A stretch of 64,000 bases of DNA from the IMG/VR virus record IMGVR_UViG_3300008266_008316, positions 29,923-93,922 of that record, one strand, 5' to 3'. Made by a program: the position numbers and the translations under genes. The notes beneath the pieces are model-generated. The model saw only the letters and a list, made by a program, of their open reading frames with translations, searched no databases and was not told the DNA's origin. Position 1 is the stretch's first letter. Each line of letters starts with the position of its first letter. This DNA is from a virus. Below, piece after piece: positions 1 through 8,531 of this stretch.

Positions 1-693
1 AAGTGGCAATTGGTCACTCTGATAGAAATGTTAGAATGTTTACCGTTGACAATTCTTGCGTTGGATAACGTGGAAGCAGACGATGTGATTGCATATCTTT
101 CACAACTGGTTACACAAGAAGGTGGGAAGAGTATTATCTATTCAACGGATAAAGACTTCTTTCAGCTAGCAAGTGAAAACGTCAAGGTATATAATCCTGT
201 TAAAAAGAAAACATTTGATGTGGATGTTATCTTGGAAGATTATGGTATTCATCCCGCACACTTTCACTTCTTCCGTGCATTAAACGGTGACAAGAGTGAT
301 AACATTGATGGAGTAAAAGGCGTTGGAGAAACTACATTAAAGAAGTATATTCCAGAAATCGCAGATCCATCGGCAACCATCTCTATTGATTTTATTGAAC
401 AAAAATATGCAAATGAAAAGAAAGTACCCAAGATGATACAAAACATTTTAGGTAATAAAGATATAGTTGAACGTAATATAGTATTAATGAACTTGCATGA
501 AGGAATTATGTCAAACGATGCACGTTTAAAAGTTGCGAATATGTTTCATAATCATACTGTTGAGTTGCGTAAATACGACTTGACAAAGTTGATGATGAAG
601 AATAAGTTACTAGGAGGTTTCCAACATTACGACAGTTGGATAGCTCAGAATTTTATACCATTAAATAGGTTCCACAATGACTCCACAGCATGA
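1..693 (+). CDS. 5'-3' exonuclease / RNase H-like flap nuclease (5' end outside window)
   Basis: The reading frame is open to the first base of the window, so the start lies upstream and this is the C-terminal part. Visible motifs are typical of the PIN/FEN superfamily that includes T4 RNase H: EADDVIAY and STDKDFFQL supply metal-binding acids, and GDKSDNIDGVKGVG is the helix-3-turn-helix that grips duplex DNA. In T4 this enzyme removes RNA primers from Okazaki fragments. It overlaps the next gene, the replicative helicase, by 17 bases, which fits a replication operon. Confidence 0.85.
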   Translation, partial: KWQLVTLIEMLECLPLTILALDNVEADDVIAYLSQLVTQEGGKSIIYSTDKDFFQLASENVKVYNPVKKKTFDVDVILEDYGIHPAHFHFFRALNGDKSDNIDGVKGVGETTLKKYIPEIADPSATISIDFIEQKYANEKKVPKMIQNILGNKDIVERNIVLMNLHEGIMSNDARLKVANMFHNHTVELRKYDLTKLMMKNKLLGGFQHYDSWIAQNFIPLNRFHNDSTA

Positions 694-2065
694 TACGAAC
701 GTAGACAATCTAGCAAAGTTTGGTCCTTCATTTCAAGCAAAGGTAATGGCATGTATTTTGTCATCTACTGAATTTTTGCAGCAATCACTTGATGTGTTGA
801 ATCCAAACTTTTTTGAGAATGATGCTGGTAAATGGATTGTCGAAGAAACTATAAATTATTTTGGTAATTACAAGTCCCTTCCAACACTTGAGGTTTTTAA
901 GCTTGAGTTAGAAAAGGAAAAGGATGAAGTTTTGAAGGTTGCTGTAAAAGAGCAACTTCGTACCGCATTCCAAAGAAAGAACGATGATGATTTGGAATAC
1001 GTTAAGGATAGTTTCTTGGACTTTGCAAAGAATCAAGCATTAAAGTCTGCGATTGTAAAATCTGTTGATCTTTTGCAAGTTGGTCAATATGGTGAAATCA
1101 AAAATATTATTGATGGGGCACTCCGAGCAGGACAACCTCGTAATATCGGACATAATTGGAAAGAAGATATTGCGATGCGTCTTGCTGGCGTCTCTCGTAT
1201 TTGTGTACCAACGGGTTGGGACGCTATTGATGCGTTCACGGGTGGTGGATTGGCTGCTGGAGAGCTTGGAGTCATTGCCGCACCTTCTGGTATTGGTAAG
1301 AGTTGGGCGCTTGCTACGATTGGAGCAAATGCTGCTAAAGCTGGAAAACGTGTTGTACACTATACACTTGAATTAAATGAAAATTACGTTGGGCTTCGAT
1401 ATGATACCATCTTTACGGGAATCGAACCTGGTAGTATCACAAGCCATCCAGATAAAGTGCGTGATATGGTAGATAACATACCTGGCGATATTATTATCAA
1501 GTATTATCCTGCACGTAGTGTAACTGTACACACACTTCGAGCACATCTTGAACACTTAATCGGTAATAAGATGAAGCCGGATATTATGTTGATTGACTAC
1601 GCTGATTTGATGCGGTCTGTGGATAGAGCAGATGCCCGTTATCAAGAGTTGGGTGCCATCTATGAAGAAATTCGTGGAATGAGTGGTGAGTTGGGTATTC
1701 CGTGTTGGACGGCCTCACAAACTCAACGTTCTAGTATTCAGGATGACATCATTCAGGCCGATAAGATTTCCGAATCCTACAATAAGATTATGACCGCCGA
1801 CCTCGTAATCTCCCTATCCCGTAAGCTAGAAGATAAAGCCAATCACACAGGTCGTGCACACTTAATGAAGAATCGATTTGGGGCTGACGGTATTACGCTT
1901 CCCGTATACATGAATACTAGCCTCGGTAAGATTGAAATATATGATGAAAACTCCTCAAAGGGTATTTTGTTGAAGAAGCAAATGCAGGCTGGAGAGAGTA
2001 TGTTAAAGAAAACGTTGGCGAAGAAATTTAATGAATTACACAGCGATTTTTCTGACGAAGAGTGA
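677..2065 (+). CDS. Replicative DNA helicase, DnaB / T4 gp41 type
   Basis: 462 residues. An N-terminal helical domain (about 15-75) precedes a RecA-like core with Walker A PSGIGKS at residues 203-209, an LELNE segment typical of DnaB motif H1a, and Walker B DIMLIDYADL near residue 305. The ATPase drives 5'-3' unwinding at the fork. The length matches T4 gp41 (475). The start overlaps the end of the exonuclease gene, so the two are probably translated together. No separate primase or helicase-loader gene is recognisable in the window. Confidence 0.9.
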   Translation: MTPQHDTNVDNLAKFGPSFQAKVMACILSSTEFLQQSLDVLNPNFFENDAGKWIVEETINYFGNYKSLPTLEVFKLELEKEKDEVLKVAVKEQLRTAFQRKNDDDLEYVKDSFLDFAKNQALKSAIVKSVDLLQVGQYGEIKNIIDGALRAGQPRNIGHNWKEDIAMRLAGVSRICVPTGWDAIDAFTGGGLAAGELGVIAAPSGIGKSWALATIGANAAKAGKRVVHYTLELNENYVGLRYDTIFTGIEPGSITSHPDKVRDMVDNIPGDIIIKYYPARSVTVHTLRAHLEHLIGNKMKPDIMLIDYADLMRSVDRADARYQELGAIYEEIRGMSGELGIPCWTASQTQRSSIQDDIIQADKISESYNKIMTADLVISLSRKLEDKANHTGRAHLMKNRFGADGITLPVYMNTSLGKIEIYDENSSKGILLKKQMQAGESMLKKTLAKKFNELHSDFSDEE

Positions 2066-2113
2066 TATACTTATTAGAACCTATAAACTTTAACCGATGT
2101 GGAGAATAGCAAG

Positions 2114-3964
2114 ATGTTGCTAGAATCAAAGATTTTGTCGGAAATCACGACATTTATGAAATACTCAAAATACCTTCCAAATAAGGAACGACGGGAAACG
2201 TGGAAGGAGCTTGTTGATCGAAACAAGAAGATGCATTTAGAAAAGTTCCCAAATTTAGAAAAAGAAATTGAAGAAGCTTACAAATTTGTATATGACAAAA
2301 AGATTCTCCCATCTATGCGTTCACTACAGTTTGCTGGTAAGCCAATTGAAATTAATAACGCTCGGTTGTACAACTGCTGTTTCCTACCAATCGACCACCC
2401 AGATGCATTTAGTGAAGTAATGTTCCTTCTACTTTCTGGTACCGGTGTAGGATATTCCGTACAACGTGCCCACGTAGAGAAGTTGCCAGAAATCAATAAA
2501 CCCACCAAGACTCGTCGTTACCTTGTTGGTGACAGCATCGAAGGATGGGCGGATGCAGTCAAGGTACTTGTCTCCGCATACATGCGTGGTAAGGCAATGC
2601 CTGTTTATGATTTCTCTGACATTCGACCGAAGGGTGCGATGTTGATTACGAGTGGCGGAAAGGCACCTGGTCCAGAACCGCTCAAGGATGCGCTTCATAA
2701 TATTCAAAAGATTTTCGACCGTAAGCAAAACGGTGAACAACTTACCACACTCGAAGTGCATGACATTCTTTGTTATATCGCTGATGCAGTATTGTCGGGT
2801 GGTATTCGTCGTTCCGCAATGATTTCGTTGTTTGATTTAGATGACGATGATATGTTGACCTGTAAGTTTGGTAACTGGTGGGAAACCAATCCACAACGTG
2901 GTCGTTCAAACAACAGTGCGGTTATCGTTCGTCATAAGGTAGAGAAGGAAGTATTCTTGGAACTTTGGAAGAAGATTGAAATGTCTGGTTCTGGTGAACC
3001 TGGCTTCTTCTTCACAAATGACCCATCGTGGGGATTGAATCCGTGTGCAGAAATTTCACTTCGTTCATTCCAATTCTGCAACCTCACTACGATTAATGCT
3101 GGGGACGTTAAAGACCAAGATGATTTTAACGCACGTGCGAAGGCAGCAGCATTCATTGGAACACTTCAAGCATCATATACTAACTTTCACTATTTGAGAG
3201 ATATATGGAAGAGAACAACGGAAAAGGAAGCTCTCATCGGAGTGAGTATGACGGGTATTGCAGCGGGTGCTGTTCTGAACTTGGATATGAAGAGCGCGGC
3301 AAACATCGTGAAGGAGGAAAATGCCCGAGTTGCGGAGCTAATTGGAACGAACCGTGCATCCAGATGTACTACAGTAAAGCCGGAGGGAACTTCGTCGTTA
3401 GTTCTAGGGACATCATCTGGTATTCACGCATGGCATAACGATTTCTACATTCGTCGCATCCGTGTTGGTAAGAATGAAAGTATTTACAACTACTTGATTG
3501 AAAACCATCCAGAGATTCTTGAAGATGAATTCTTTAAGCCAAATCAACAGGCGGTTATCAGTATTCCACAACGTGCTCCAGAAGGCGCGGTAACACGCCA
3601 AGAAACGGCACTTGATCTTTTGAAGCGTGTATCAAAGGTTTGGAAGGAATGGGTGAAGCCTGGTCATCGTGGTGGAGCAAACAAGAATAACGTATCCGTT
3701 ACCGTCACTATTAAGCCAGATGAGTGGGAAGGTGTTGGTGAGTGGATGTGGGAAAATCGTGAAAACTTTACGGCATTAAGTGTCCTCCCATTTGCAGACC
3801 ATACTTATATGCAGGCACCCTTCGAAGATATTAGCGAAGCAGAATATAAAGAATTGGTGTCACATCTCCACAATATCGATTTACGGAAGGTTGTAGAAAC
3901 AGCAGATAACACCAATCTACAAGGTGAAGTTGCTTGTGGTGGTGGTGGATGTGAAGTACAATAA
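2114..3964 (+). CDS. nrdJ: Class II (adenosylcobalamin-dependent) ribonucleotide reductase, monomeric type
   Basis: Reduces ribonucleoside triphosphates to deoxy forms using a B12-generated radical. Key cysteines are visible: LYNCCFLP near residue 88, NPCAEISL (thiyl radical Cys), FQFCNLTTIN (partner Cys) and a C-terminal CGGGGCE redox pair. The glycine-rich KPEGTSSLVLGTSSG segment is typical of the Lactobacillus leichmannii-type enzyme. At 616 residues it is shorter than that 739-residue enzyme. The frame is open from a GTG at 2099, but ATG 2114 has GGAG nine bases upstream and is preferred. No NrdA/NrdB genes are present, so this may be the phage's only reductase, usable with or without oxygen provided cobalamin is available. 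Confidence 0.9.
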   Translation: MLLESKILSEITTFMKYSKYLPNKERRETWKELVDRNKKMHLEKFPNLEKEIEEAYKFVYDKKILPSMRSLQFAGKPIEINNARLYNCCFLPIDHPDAFSEVMFLLLSGTGVGYSVQRAHVEKLPEINKPTKTRRYLVGDSIEGWADAVKVLVSAYMRGKAMPVYDFSDIRPKGAMLITSGGKAPGPEPLKDALHNIQKIFDRKQNGEQLTTLEVHDILCYIADAVLSGGIRRSAMISLFDLDDDDMLTCKFGNWWETNPQRGRSNNSAVIVRHKVEKEVFLELWKKIEMSGSGEPGFFFTNDPSWGLNPCAEISLRSFQFCNLTTINAGDVKDQDDFNARAKAAAFIGTLQASYTNFHYLRDIWKRTTEKEALIGVSMTGIAAGAVLNLDMKSAANIVKEENARVAELIGTNRASRCTTVKPEGTSSLVLGTSSGIHAWHNDFYIRRIRVGKNESIYNYLIENHPEILEDEFFKPNQQAVISIPQRAPEGAVTRQETALDLLKRVSKVWKEWVKPGHRGGANKNNVSVTVTIKPDEWEGVGEWMWENRENFTALSVLPFADHTYMQAPFEDISEAEYKELVSHLHNIDLRKVVETADNTNLQGEVACGGGGCEVQ

Positions 3965-3985
3965 AACAATTTAGAGGTTATGTAT

Positions 3986-6550
3986 ATGGGACATAAGAAA
4001 GTAGTAATTACCGGCGGGTTGGGATATATCGGGTCGGAACTGACAAAGTTATATTCCGGTGAAGCACGATTTAAGAAAATTGTAGTTACCGACAATAGAT
4101 TCGTTTCAGAACGTGTTAAGCAATTACGTGATTGGGGAATCGACTTCGTTCAATGTAGTATTTTGGACGACGAAAAAATGTCTGAAATTTTAAAGGATGC
4201 AGATGTTGTTCACCATCTCGCCGGTATTACTGATGTAGCTTATACGAAAACCGAATCAAATACAGAAAAGGATAACGAGATTCAGCGTACTGCAATTCAG
4301 GGTACGCTGAATATTCTGAAACACATTCCTTCACATTGTAAGATTGTGTTCCCTTCCACACACGTTGTGTTCGAAGGATTCCCCGACGCAAAGTTTGATA
4401 TTGAAGAAACAGAGCAACCTACTCCGGTATTAACATATTCTCGTAGTAAATACCAGAATGAACTTGATATTAAATCATCTGGCAAGGATTATGTTATCTT
4501 ACGATTGGGTTCGGTATATGGATACTCTACGGATACAATGCGTATCGGTATCATGCCAAATCTCTTTTCAAAGATGGCATCGCAAAATGCTACATTGAAA
4601 CTATTCGGCCGCGGCGTACAATTAAAGTCGTTGGTTTGTATTCACGATGTTGTGCGTTCTTTTAAGTTTATGGAAGAACGTAGTGACATCAAGAATGAAA
4701 TCTTCCATCTAACTGATGAGAATATGACAGTTAAGCAGGTAGCAGAAATTGTCAAATCGATTGAACCAGATACCAATCTCATTGAAACGGATGATGAGAT
4801 TCCAAACGTAGGATATACGTTATCAAACAAAAAGTTGCTATCAACGGGATTTACATTCCAAAATAAACTTACATCCGCTATTAAAGAGATGGTAACCAAC
4901 TGGTCGGAACGTGAACAGCCTGAACGATTGGAATATATTCTTCGTGGTGGTGATGAATATGTTGATTCACGCGGAAAGATTAGTAACTACGAATTAACAG
5001 AACCTATTAATTTGATTGGATACATTGAATCAAAGGCAGGATCTGTTCGGGCAAATCACTATCATCCTGTACAAGAGCAGAAGTGCTTACTCATTAAGGG
5101 TCAGTACATTAGTGTCATCAAAGATTTGTCTGTACCAAACGCAAAGATTGAAACACAGGTAATTAATGAAGGTGACTTGTCTGTTATCCGTCCAAATGTT
5201 GCACATACAATGGTGTTTACTAAAGACTCTATCTTTTTAAATCTGGTTCGTGGTGAACGTAAGCATGAAAACTATGGCGTTACACACACGATTCCATACG
5301 TACTGGTAGACGAGAAGTTTAGAGATGAACTGTTACGGGATTACAAGACATCAGATAGAATTACGGGAAACGATAATATCAAGCCGGTATTATCGTTGGG
5401 ACTGTCACCGTTAGCAAACAACCTACTAGACTCATCAGAAGAACCGTGTGAAATGTTTCCACTAGAGTTGATGTATAGTCCAGACAGTCATAACTGTCAG
5501 CTATCATATTCAGTACCATCAGAAAAAATGTTCAAGCATTATCTGTATGTGTCGTCAACATCAAAATCATTTAGAGAACATTTCGTACAAGCAGCCGATT
5601 CATACACGAAGCAGTTTAATTTGACAGAAGAGTCGTTGGTCGTTGATATTGGTTCGAACGATGGTATTGCTTTGAAGCCATTTATGGAAAAGAATGTAAG
5701 AGTTTTGGGTGTAGAACCTGCTGAAAATATTGTAGAGTTGGCACGAAACGCAGGAGTTCCTACAATATGTTCCTTCTTCAATACAGGAGTAGCAAATGAA
5801 ATCGTTAGTACTCACGGTCATGCCGATGTAGTTACTGCATCAAATGTATTTGCTCATGCGAACGACTTGAAGGAAATGGCAAACGCCGCATTTACGTTAC
5901 TTAAGCCAGATGGTTCGTTGATTATTGAAGTACAATACCTATTAAACACAATACAAGATTTGACGTTCGATAACATCTATCACGAACACTTCAATTATTG
6001 GAGTGTGTTGTCACTCAATAACTTCTTTAATATATTGGGTTATAAAGTCTATAAGGTTGAGCACGTGAATACTCACGGTGGTTCTATCCGAGTCTATATC
6101 GCAAAGAATCCAGAGAATGTGGATGCAAGTGTTTCATACTTTTTAGCACAAGAATTGGAATGTGGTCTTGACAAATATGAAACGTATGTTAACTTTGCCA
6201 AGAGAGTGGAATCGGCAAAAAACAACATCGTTAAAAATGTTAAGATGATGAAGAAGAACGGTTTAAAGATTGTTGGATATGGAGCACCAGCGAAAGCAAC
6301 CACAGCTTTAAACTATTTCGGATTGACAAATGAAGAAATTTCTTACATCGTTGAGGACAACACACTAAAGCATGGAAAGTATGTTCCAGGTGTGAAGATT
6401 CCTATCTTCTCAAAGGATAAGATTAACGAGGATAAACCAGATATTATTTTAGTGTTGGCATGGAATTTCTTTGAAGAAATCAAAAAGAACAATCAGTCTT
6501 TAATTGATTCTGGAATTACCTTTGTTAACATAAAAGAATTGATGGGATGA
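3986..6550 (+). CDS. Three-domain sugar enzyme: NAD epimerase/dehydratase + cupin + sugar C-methyltransferase
   Basis: One frame of 854 residues joins three enzymes. Residues 1-305 are a short-chain epimerase/dehydratase (TGGLGYIG Rossmann loop, YSRSK catalytic YxxxK). About 310-450 is a cupin resembling sugar-isomerase/WxcM-type domains (ANHYHPVQEQ metal site). About 460-854 resembles TylC3/NovU-type C-methyltransferases: SAM motif VDIGSNDG, YHEHFNYWS, HGGSIRVY and GYGAPAKATTALNYF. The usual N-terminal Cys pairs of the methyltransferase zinc knuckle are largely gone; only one cysteine remains in SHNCQLSY. Likely role: making a branched, methylated nucleotide sugar. Start at 3986 is favoured over 3980 because GAGG sits eight bases upstream. 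Confidence 0.8.
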   Translation: MGHKKVVITGGLGYIGSELTKLYSGEARFKKIVVTDNRFVSERVKQLRDWGIDFVQCSILDDEKMSEILKDADVVHHLAGITDVAYTKTESNTEKDNEIQRTAIQGTLNILKHIPSHCKIVFPSTHVVFEGFPDAKFDIEETEQPTPVLTYSRSKYQNELDIKSSGKDYVILRLGSVYGYSTDTMRIGIMPNLFSKMASQNATLKLFGRGVQLKSLVCIHDVVRSFKFMEERSDIKNEIFHLTDENMTVKQVAEIVKSIEPDTNLIETDDEIPNVGYTLSNKKLLSTGFTFQNKLTSAIKEMVTNWSEREQPERLEYILRGGDEYVDSRGKISNYELTEPINLIGYIESKAGSVRANHYHPVQEQKCLLIKGQYISVIKDLSVPNAKIETQVINEGDLSVIRPNVAHTMVFTKDSIFLNLVRGERKHENYGVTHTIPYVLVDEKFRDELLRDYKTSDRITGNDNIKPVLSLGLSPLANNLLDSSEEPCEMFPLELMYSPDSHNCQLSYSVPSEKMFKHYLYVSSTSKSFREHFVQAADSYTKQFNLTEESLVVDIGSNDGIALKPFMEKNVRVLGVEPAENIVELARNAGVPTICSFFNTGVANEIVSTHGHADVVTASNVFAHANDLKEMANAAFTLLKPDGSLIIEVQYLLNTIQDLTFDNIYHEHFNYWSVLSLNNFFNILGYKVYKVEHVNTHGGSIRVYIAKNPENVDASVSYFLAQELECGLDKYETYVNFAKRVESAKNNIVKNVKMMKKNGLKIVGYGAPAKATTALNYFGLTNEEISYIVEDNTLKHGKYVPGVKIPIFSKDKINEDKPDIILVLAWNFFEEIKKNNQSLIDSGITFVNIKELMG

Positions 6551-6558
6551 TATTTATA
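6551..6558 (+). promoter_or_regulatory. TATTTATA motif, candidate promoter element
   Basis: TATTTATA lies in the short gap before the thioredoxin gene, 32 bases upstream of its ATG. The same octamer occurs in gaps before other genes (17341, 31144, 45454, and on the minus strand at 29528-29521). It is the reverse complement of the T4 late consensus TATAAATA but always reads TATTTATA on the coding strand. Confidence 0.45.
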
Positions 6559-6590
6559 CACAAGGGATTCAACACAAGGAAATATATTAT

Positions 6591-6908
6591 ATGATTTCTA
6601 GTATTCAGACTATTGATGAGTTAAAGGAAGCGGTTACTGCTGATGATGTAGTGGTGGTAGATTTATACGCTTCTTGGTGTCAACCGTGTCAAGAGATGCT
6701 ACCAGTAATTGAAGAGTTATCGGAAGAGATTCCACTACAATTTTATAAGGTAGACATCGACACGGTGCCGGATGCAAAGACGTTCACAGGAGCAAAGGCG
6801 GTACCTATGTTGTTGGTGTACAAAGATGGACGTAAAAGAGAATTTGCTTTTGGTGTAACTCCAAAAGATAAAATTAAAAGTAAAATTGAACGTGCTATAA
6901 AATTTTGA
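6591..6908 (+). CDS. Thioredoxin
   Basis: 105 residues with the thioredoxin fold. The active site WCQPC is at residues 29-33 (commonly WCGPC), and the cis-proline segment AVPMLLVY follows. It probably re-reduces cysteines of ribonucleotide reductase or other phage enzymes in the cytoplasm. AAGG precedes the ATG. A second thioredoxin-like gene lies 400 bases downstream, with a nuclease gene between them. Confidence 0.88.
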   Translation: MISSIQTIDELKEAVTADDVVVVDLYASWCQPCQEMLPVIEELSEEIPLQFYKVDIDTVPDAKTFTGAKAVPMLLVYKDGRKREFAFGVTPKDKIKSKIERAIKF

Positions 6909-6941
6909 GATACGTCAAATGAATTCTTGTAGAGTTTAACT

Positions 6942-7373
6942 ATGGGCCGAAAGCCCAAACTTAAAAAACAGTCTATTAGTTCTCTCAACAACATAGAAAC
7001 TAAAATTTATAATATGCTAAAAGAGATGAATGTCTCTTTTAAGATTCAAACTTCTATTGACAAATACAATGTTGACTTTTTAGTAGAAGATAAATATATT
7101 ATAGAAGTATATGGAGATTTCTGGCATTGCAATCCACAGAAATACTCATATGATTTTTTCAATAGAGGTAAAAAGAAAACTGCAGCACAAATATGGAAGA
7201 GAGATGAGTGTAGAAAAACTCATTTTGAATCACTAGGGTTTAAGTTTTTATCGTTGTGGGAATCGGAAATAAACGGAAACACCAAATCAGTTAGAAACAA
7301 AATAAAGAAGTTGATAAACAAAAATGGAGACAGTTATGGTTACAGAAATAACAATGAAAGACATGCAGCCTGA
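6942..7373 (+). CDS. Vsr/EDxHD-type endonuclease, probable free-standing homing endonuclease
   Basis: 143 residues. The segment VDFLVEDKYIIEVYGDFWHC (residues about 44-63) carries the acidic residues and the FWH of Vsr-like nucleases, with a preceding Glu (E19) and a later WKRDECRKTHFESLGF stretch. This matches the EDxHD homing-endonuclease and very-short-patch repair fold. Its position between two thioredoxin genes, with the 3' end overlapping the second one, suggests an intruding selfish gene. The gene is AT-rich with many AAA/AAT codons. A mismatch-repair role cannot be excluded. Confidence 0.65.
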   Translation: MGRKPKLKKQSISSLNNIETKIYNMLKEMNVSFKIQTSIDKYNVDFLVEDKYIIEVYGDFWHCNPQKYSYDFFNRGKKKTAAQIWKRDECRKTHFESLGFKFLSLWESEINGNTKSVRNKIKKLINKNGDSYGYRNNNERHAA

Positions 7374-7713
7374 ATCAGGCGTTCCCGCAGATGATGCGAT
7401 GCATGTTCTTATGTTCTTCGGAGCAACATGTGGTCCGTGTAAAGCTACAATGCCTCATTATGAATCAGCTGCGTCGTATTTTGATAAACTTAATGCCAAC
7501 ATAAAGTTTTACAGAATAAATGCATGGGAACCACAAGAACAAAAAGATTATTGCTTAGAAACTTGGGGAGTAAAAGGAGTTCCACATTTCAAAGTGTTCT
7601 ATAAAGGTCAGCAAATACATACAAGAGAAGGTGGTGGTGATGAAACCGCAATGTTAGGTTTTATACAAGAAGCAGTGGACACAGCCTTCAGAAATCATAG
7701 TGAGATTATATAA
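7336..7713 (+). CDS. Thioredoxin-like protein
   Basis: 125 residues. Active site TCGPCKAT with CxxC; the aromatic residue normally before the first Cys is replaced (ATCGPC). KGVPHFKVF holds the cis-proline. ATG 7336 is chosen over 7324 because GGAG at 7326-7329 is correctly spaced, giving a 38-base overlap with the upstream endonuclease gene. The longer N-terminus and looser motif suggest a glutaredoxin- or thioredoxin-type reductant with a different partner from the first thioredoxin. Confidence 0.72.
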   Translation: MVTEITMKDMQPESGVPADDAMHVLMFFGATCGPCKATMPHYESAASYFDKLNANIKFYRINAWEPQEQKDYCLETWGVKGVPHFKVFYKGQQIHTREGGGDETAMLGFIQEAVDTAFRNHSEII

Positions 7714-8045
7714 TGAAAGTAAAAAGGTTATCTAGAACTGCGACACTGCCGCAGAAAGCACATGCTGGTGATTTGGGATATGATTTGTTTTGTGATGAAG
7801 CCACGGCAATATTCCCAGCAGAAACGCGAGTTGTTAAAATTGCAGGAGTTATTGATAATGGATACATCGGTGAAATTTGTATCGCATTATATAATGGGAC
7901 AGAGAGCTTAATCAATCTTACTCCTGGTGAAAAGATTGCACAACTTGTACTAATCCCTACAGTTAATTTTAGTGTAGAAGAAGTTACGGAAGTAATATCA
8001 TCTGACCAACGTGGAGCTGGGGGATTCGGTTCAACGGGAGTGTAA
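7713..8045 (+). CDS. dUTPase-like protein lacking conserved motif 2
   Basis: 110 residues, against roughly 140-150 for trimeric dUTPases. Motif 1 (AGDLGYDL), motif 3 (AGVIDNGYIGEI), motif 4 (GEKIAQLVL) and motif 5 (RGAGGFGSTG) are clear. The stretch that normally holds PRSGLA (motif 2) is absent: residues run straight from ETRVVK into AGVIDN. The gap is in frame with no frameshift. dUTPase hydrolyses dUTP to dUMP; motif 2 contributes phosphate-binding residues, so this protein may be impaired, act on another substrate, or serve as a binding protein. The ATG overlaps the stop-codon region of the upstream gene. Confidence 0.75.
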   Translation: MKVKRLSRTATLPQKAHAGDLGYDLFCDEATAIFPAETRVVKIAGVIDNGYIGEICIALYNGTESLINLTPGEKIAQLVLIPTVNFSVEEVTEVISSDQRGAGGFGSTGV

Positions 8046-8047
8046 CT

Positions 8048-8470
8048 ATGACAACTAGAGCTAAACTAATACTTGTTTTAACTGCTATTATATTAATAGT
8101 ATTAATTGTTATTTTTGGCTCAAAACCATATCCAGAAATTACTCCAGAAGAAAATACTAAACTAGAAGTTATAAGGCGACGGGCTTATAATGATGCCGTG
8201 GAATGTAGTAATACAAAACAGCCTAAACTGAAATATGAAGATATATACTGGGTAGTTATTCCCTCTTCGAAATTACGAGTACAGGCAGTAGATGGTAGTA
8301 TTGATTTGGCAGGATTTTTTAATCCAACTGATTCAGCTATTTATCTTCCTTACCCAAGTCGTAATAAACGCTGGATATTAGTACACGAAAGTTTACACGC
8401 TATTGGATATTTAGGACACCCCGATTTCCCATTCAGACAGCCGTGTGGAGTAATGTCAGACCAAAACTAA
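8048..8470 (+). CDS. Membrane-anchored putative zinc metallopeptidase
   Basis: 140 residues. Residues 7-24 form a hydrophobic helix after a short basic N-terminus, so the protein is probably anchored in the inner membrane with its body in the periplasm. HESLHAIG (His113, Glu114, His117) is an HExxH zinc site followed by GYLGH (His124), and CGVM could be a Met-turn. This is close to, but one residue longer than, the metzincin pattern HExxHxxGxxH. Target unknown. It is the last gene before a terminator. Confidence 0.5.
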   Translation: MTTRAKLILVLTAIILIVLIVIFGSKPYPEITPEENTKLEVIRRRAYNDAVECSNTKQPKLKYEDIYWVVIPSSKLRVQAVDGSIDLAGFFNPTDSAIYLPYPSRNKRWILVHESLHAIGYLGHPDFPFRQPCGVMSDQN

Positions 8471-8497
8471 AACCCTTGACTTCGGTTGAGGGTTTTT
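8469..8497 (+). terminator. Rho-independent terminator with TTCG loop
   Basis: AAAACCCTTGAC and GTTGAGGGTTTT form a 12-bp stem (with G-T pairs) closed by a TTCG tetraloop and followed by a T run. It begins within the stop codon of the membrane metallopeptidase gene. Its left arm also contains the -35 box of the next promoter. Confidence 0.85.
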
Positions 8498-8504
8498 GTA
8501 TATT
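8476..8504 (+). promoter_or_regulatory. Sigma70-type promoter for DNA polymerase gene
   Basis: TTGACT, 17-bp spacer, TATATT. The -35 box lies inside the terminator hairpin and the -10 box just beyond its T tract, so termination of one unit and initiation of the next share the same bases. The polymerase ATG is 28 bases downstream of the -10 box. Confidence 0.75.
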
Positions 8505-8531
8505 TAAGAGTGAAACTTAAAACGAGGTTAT

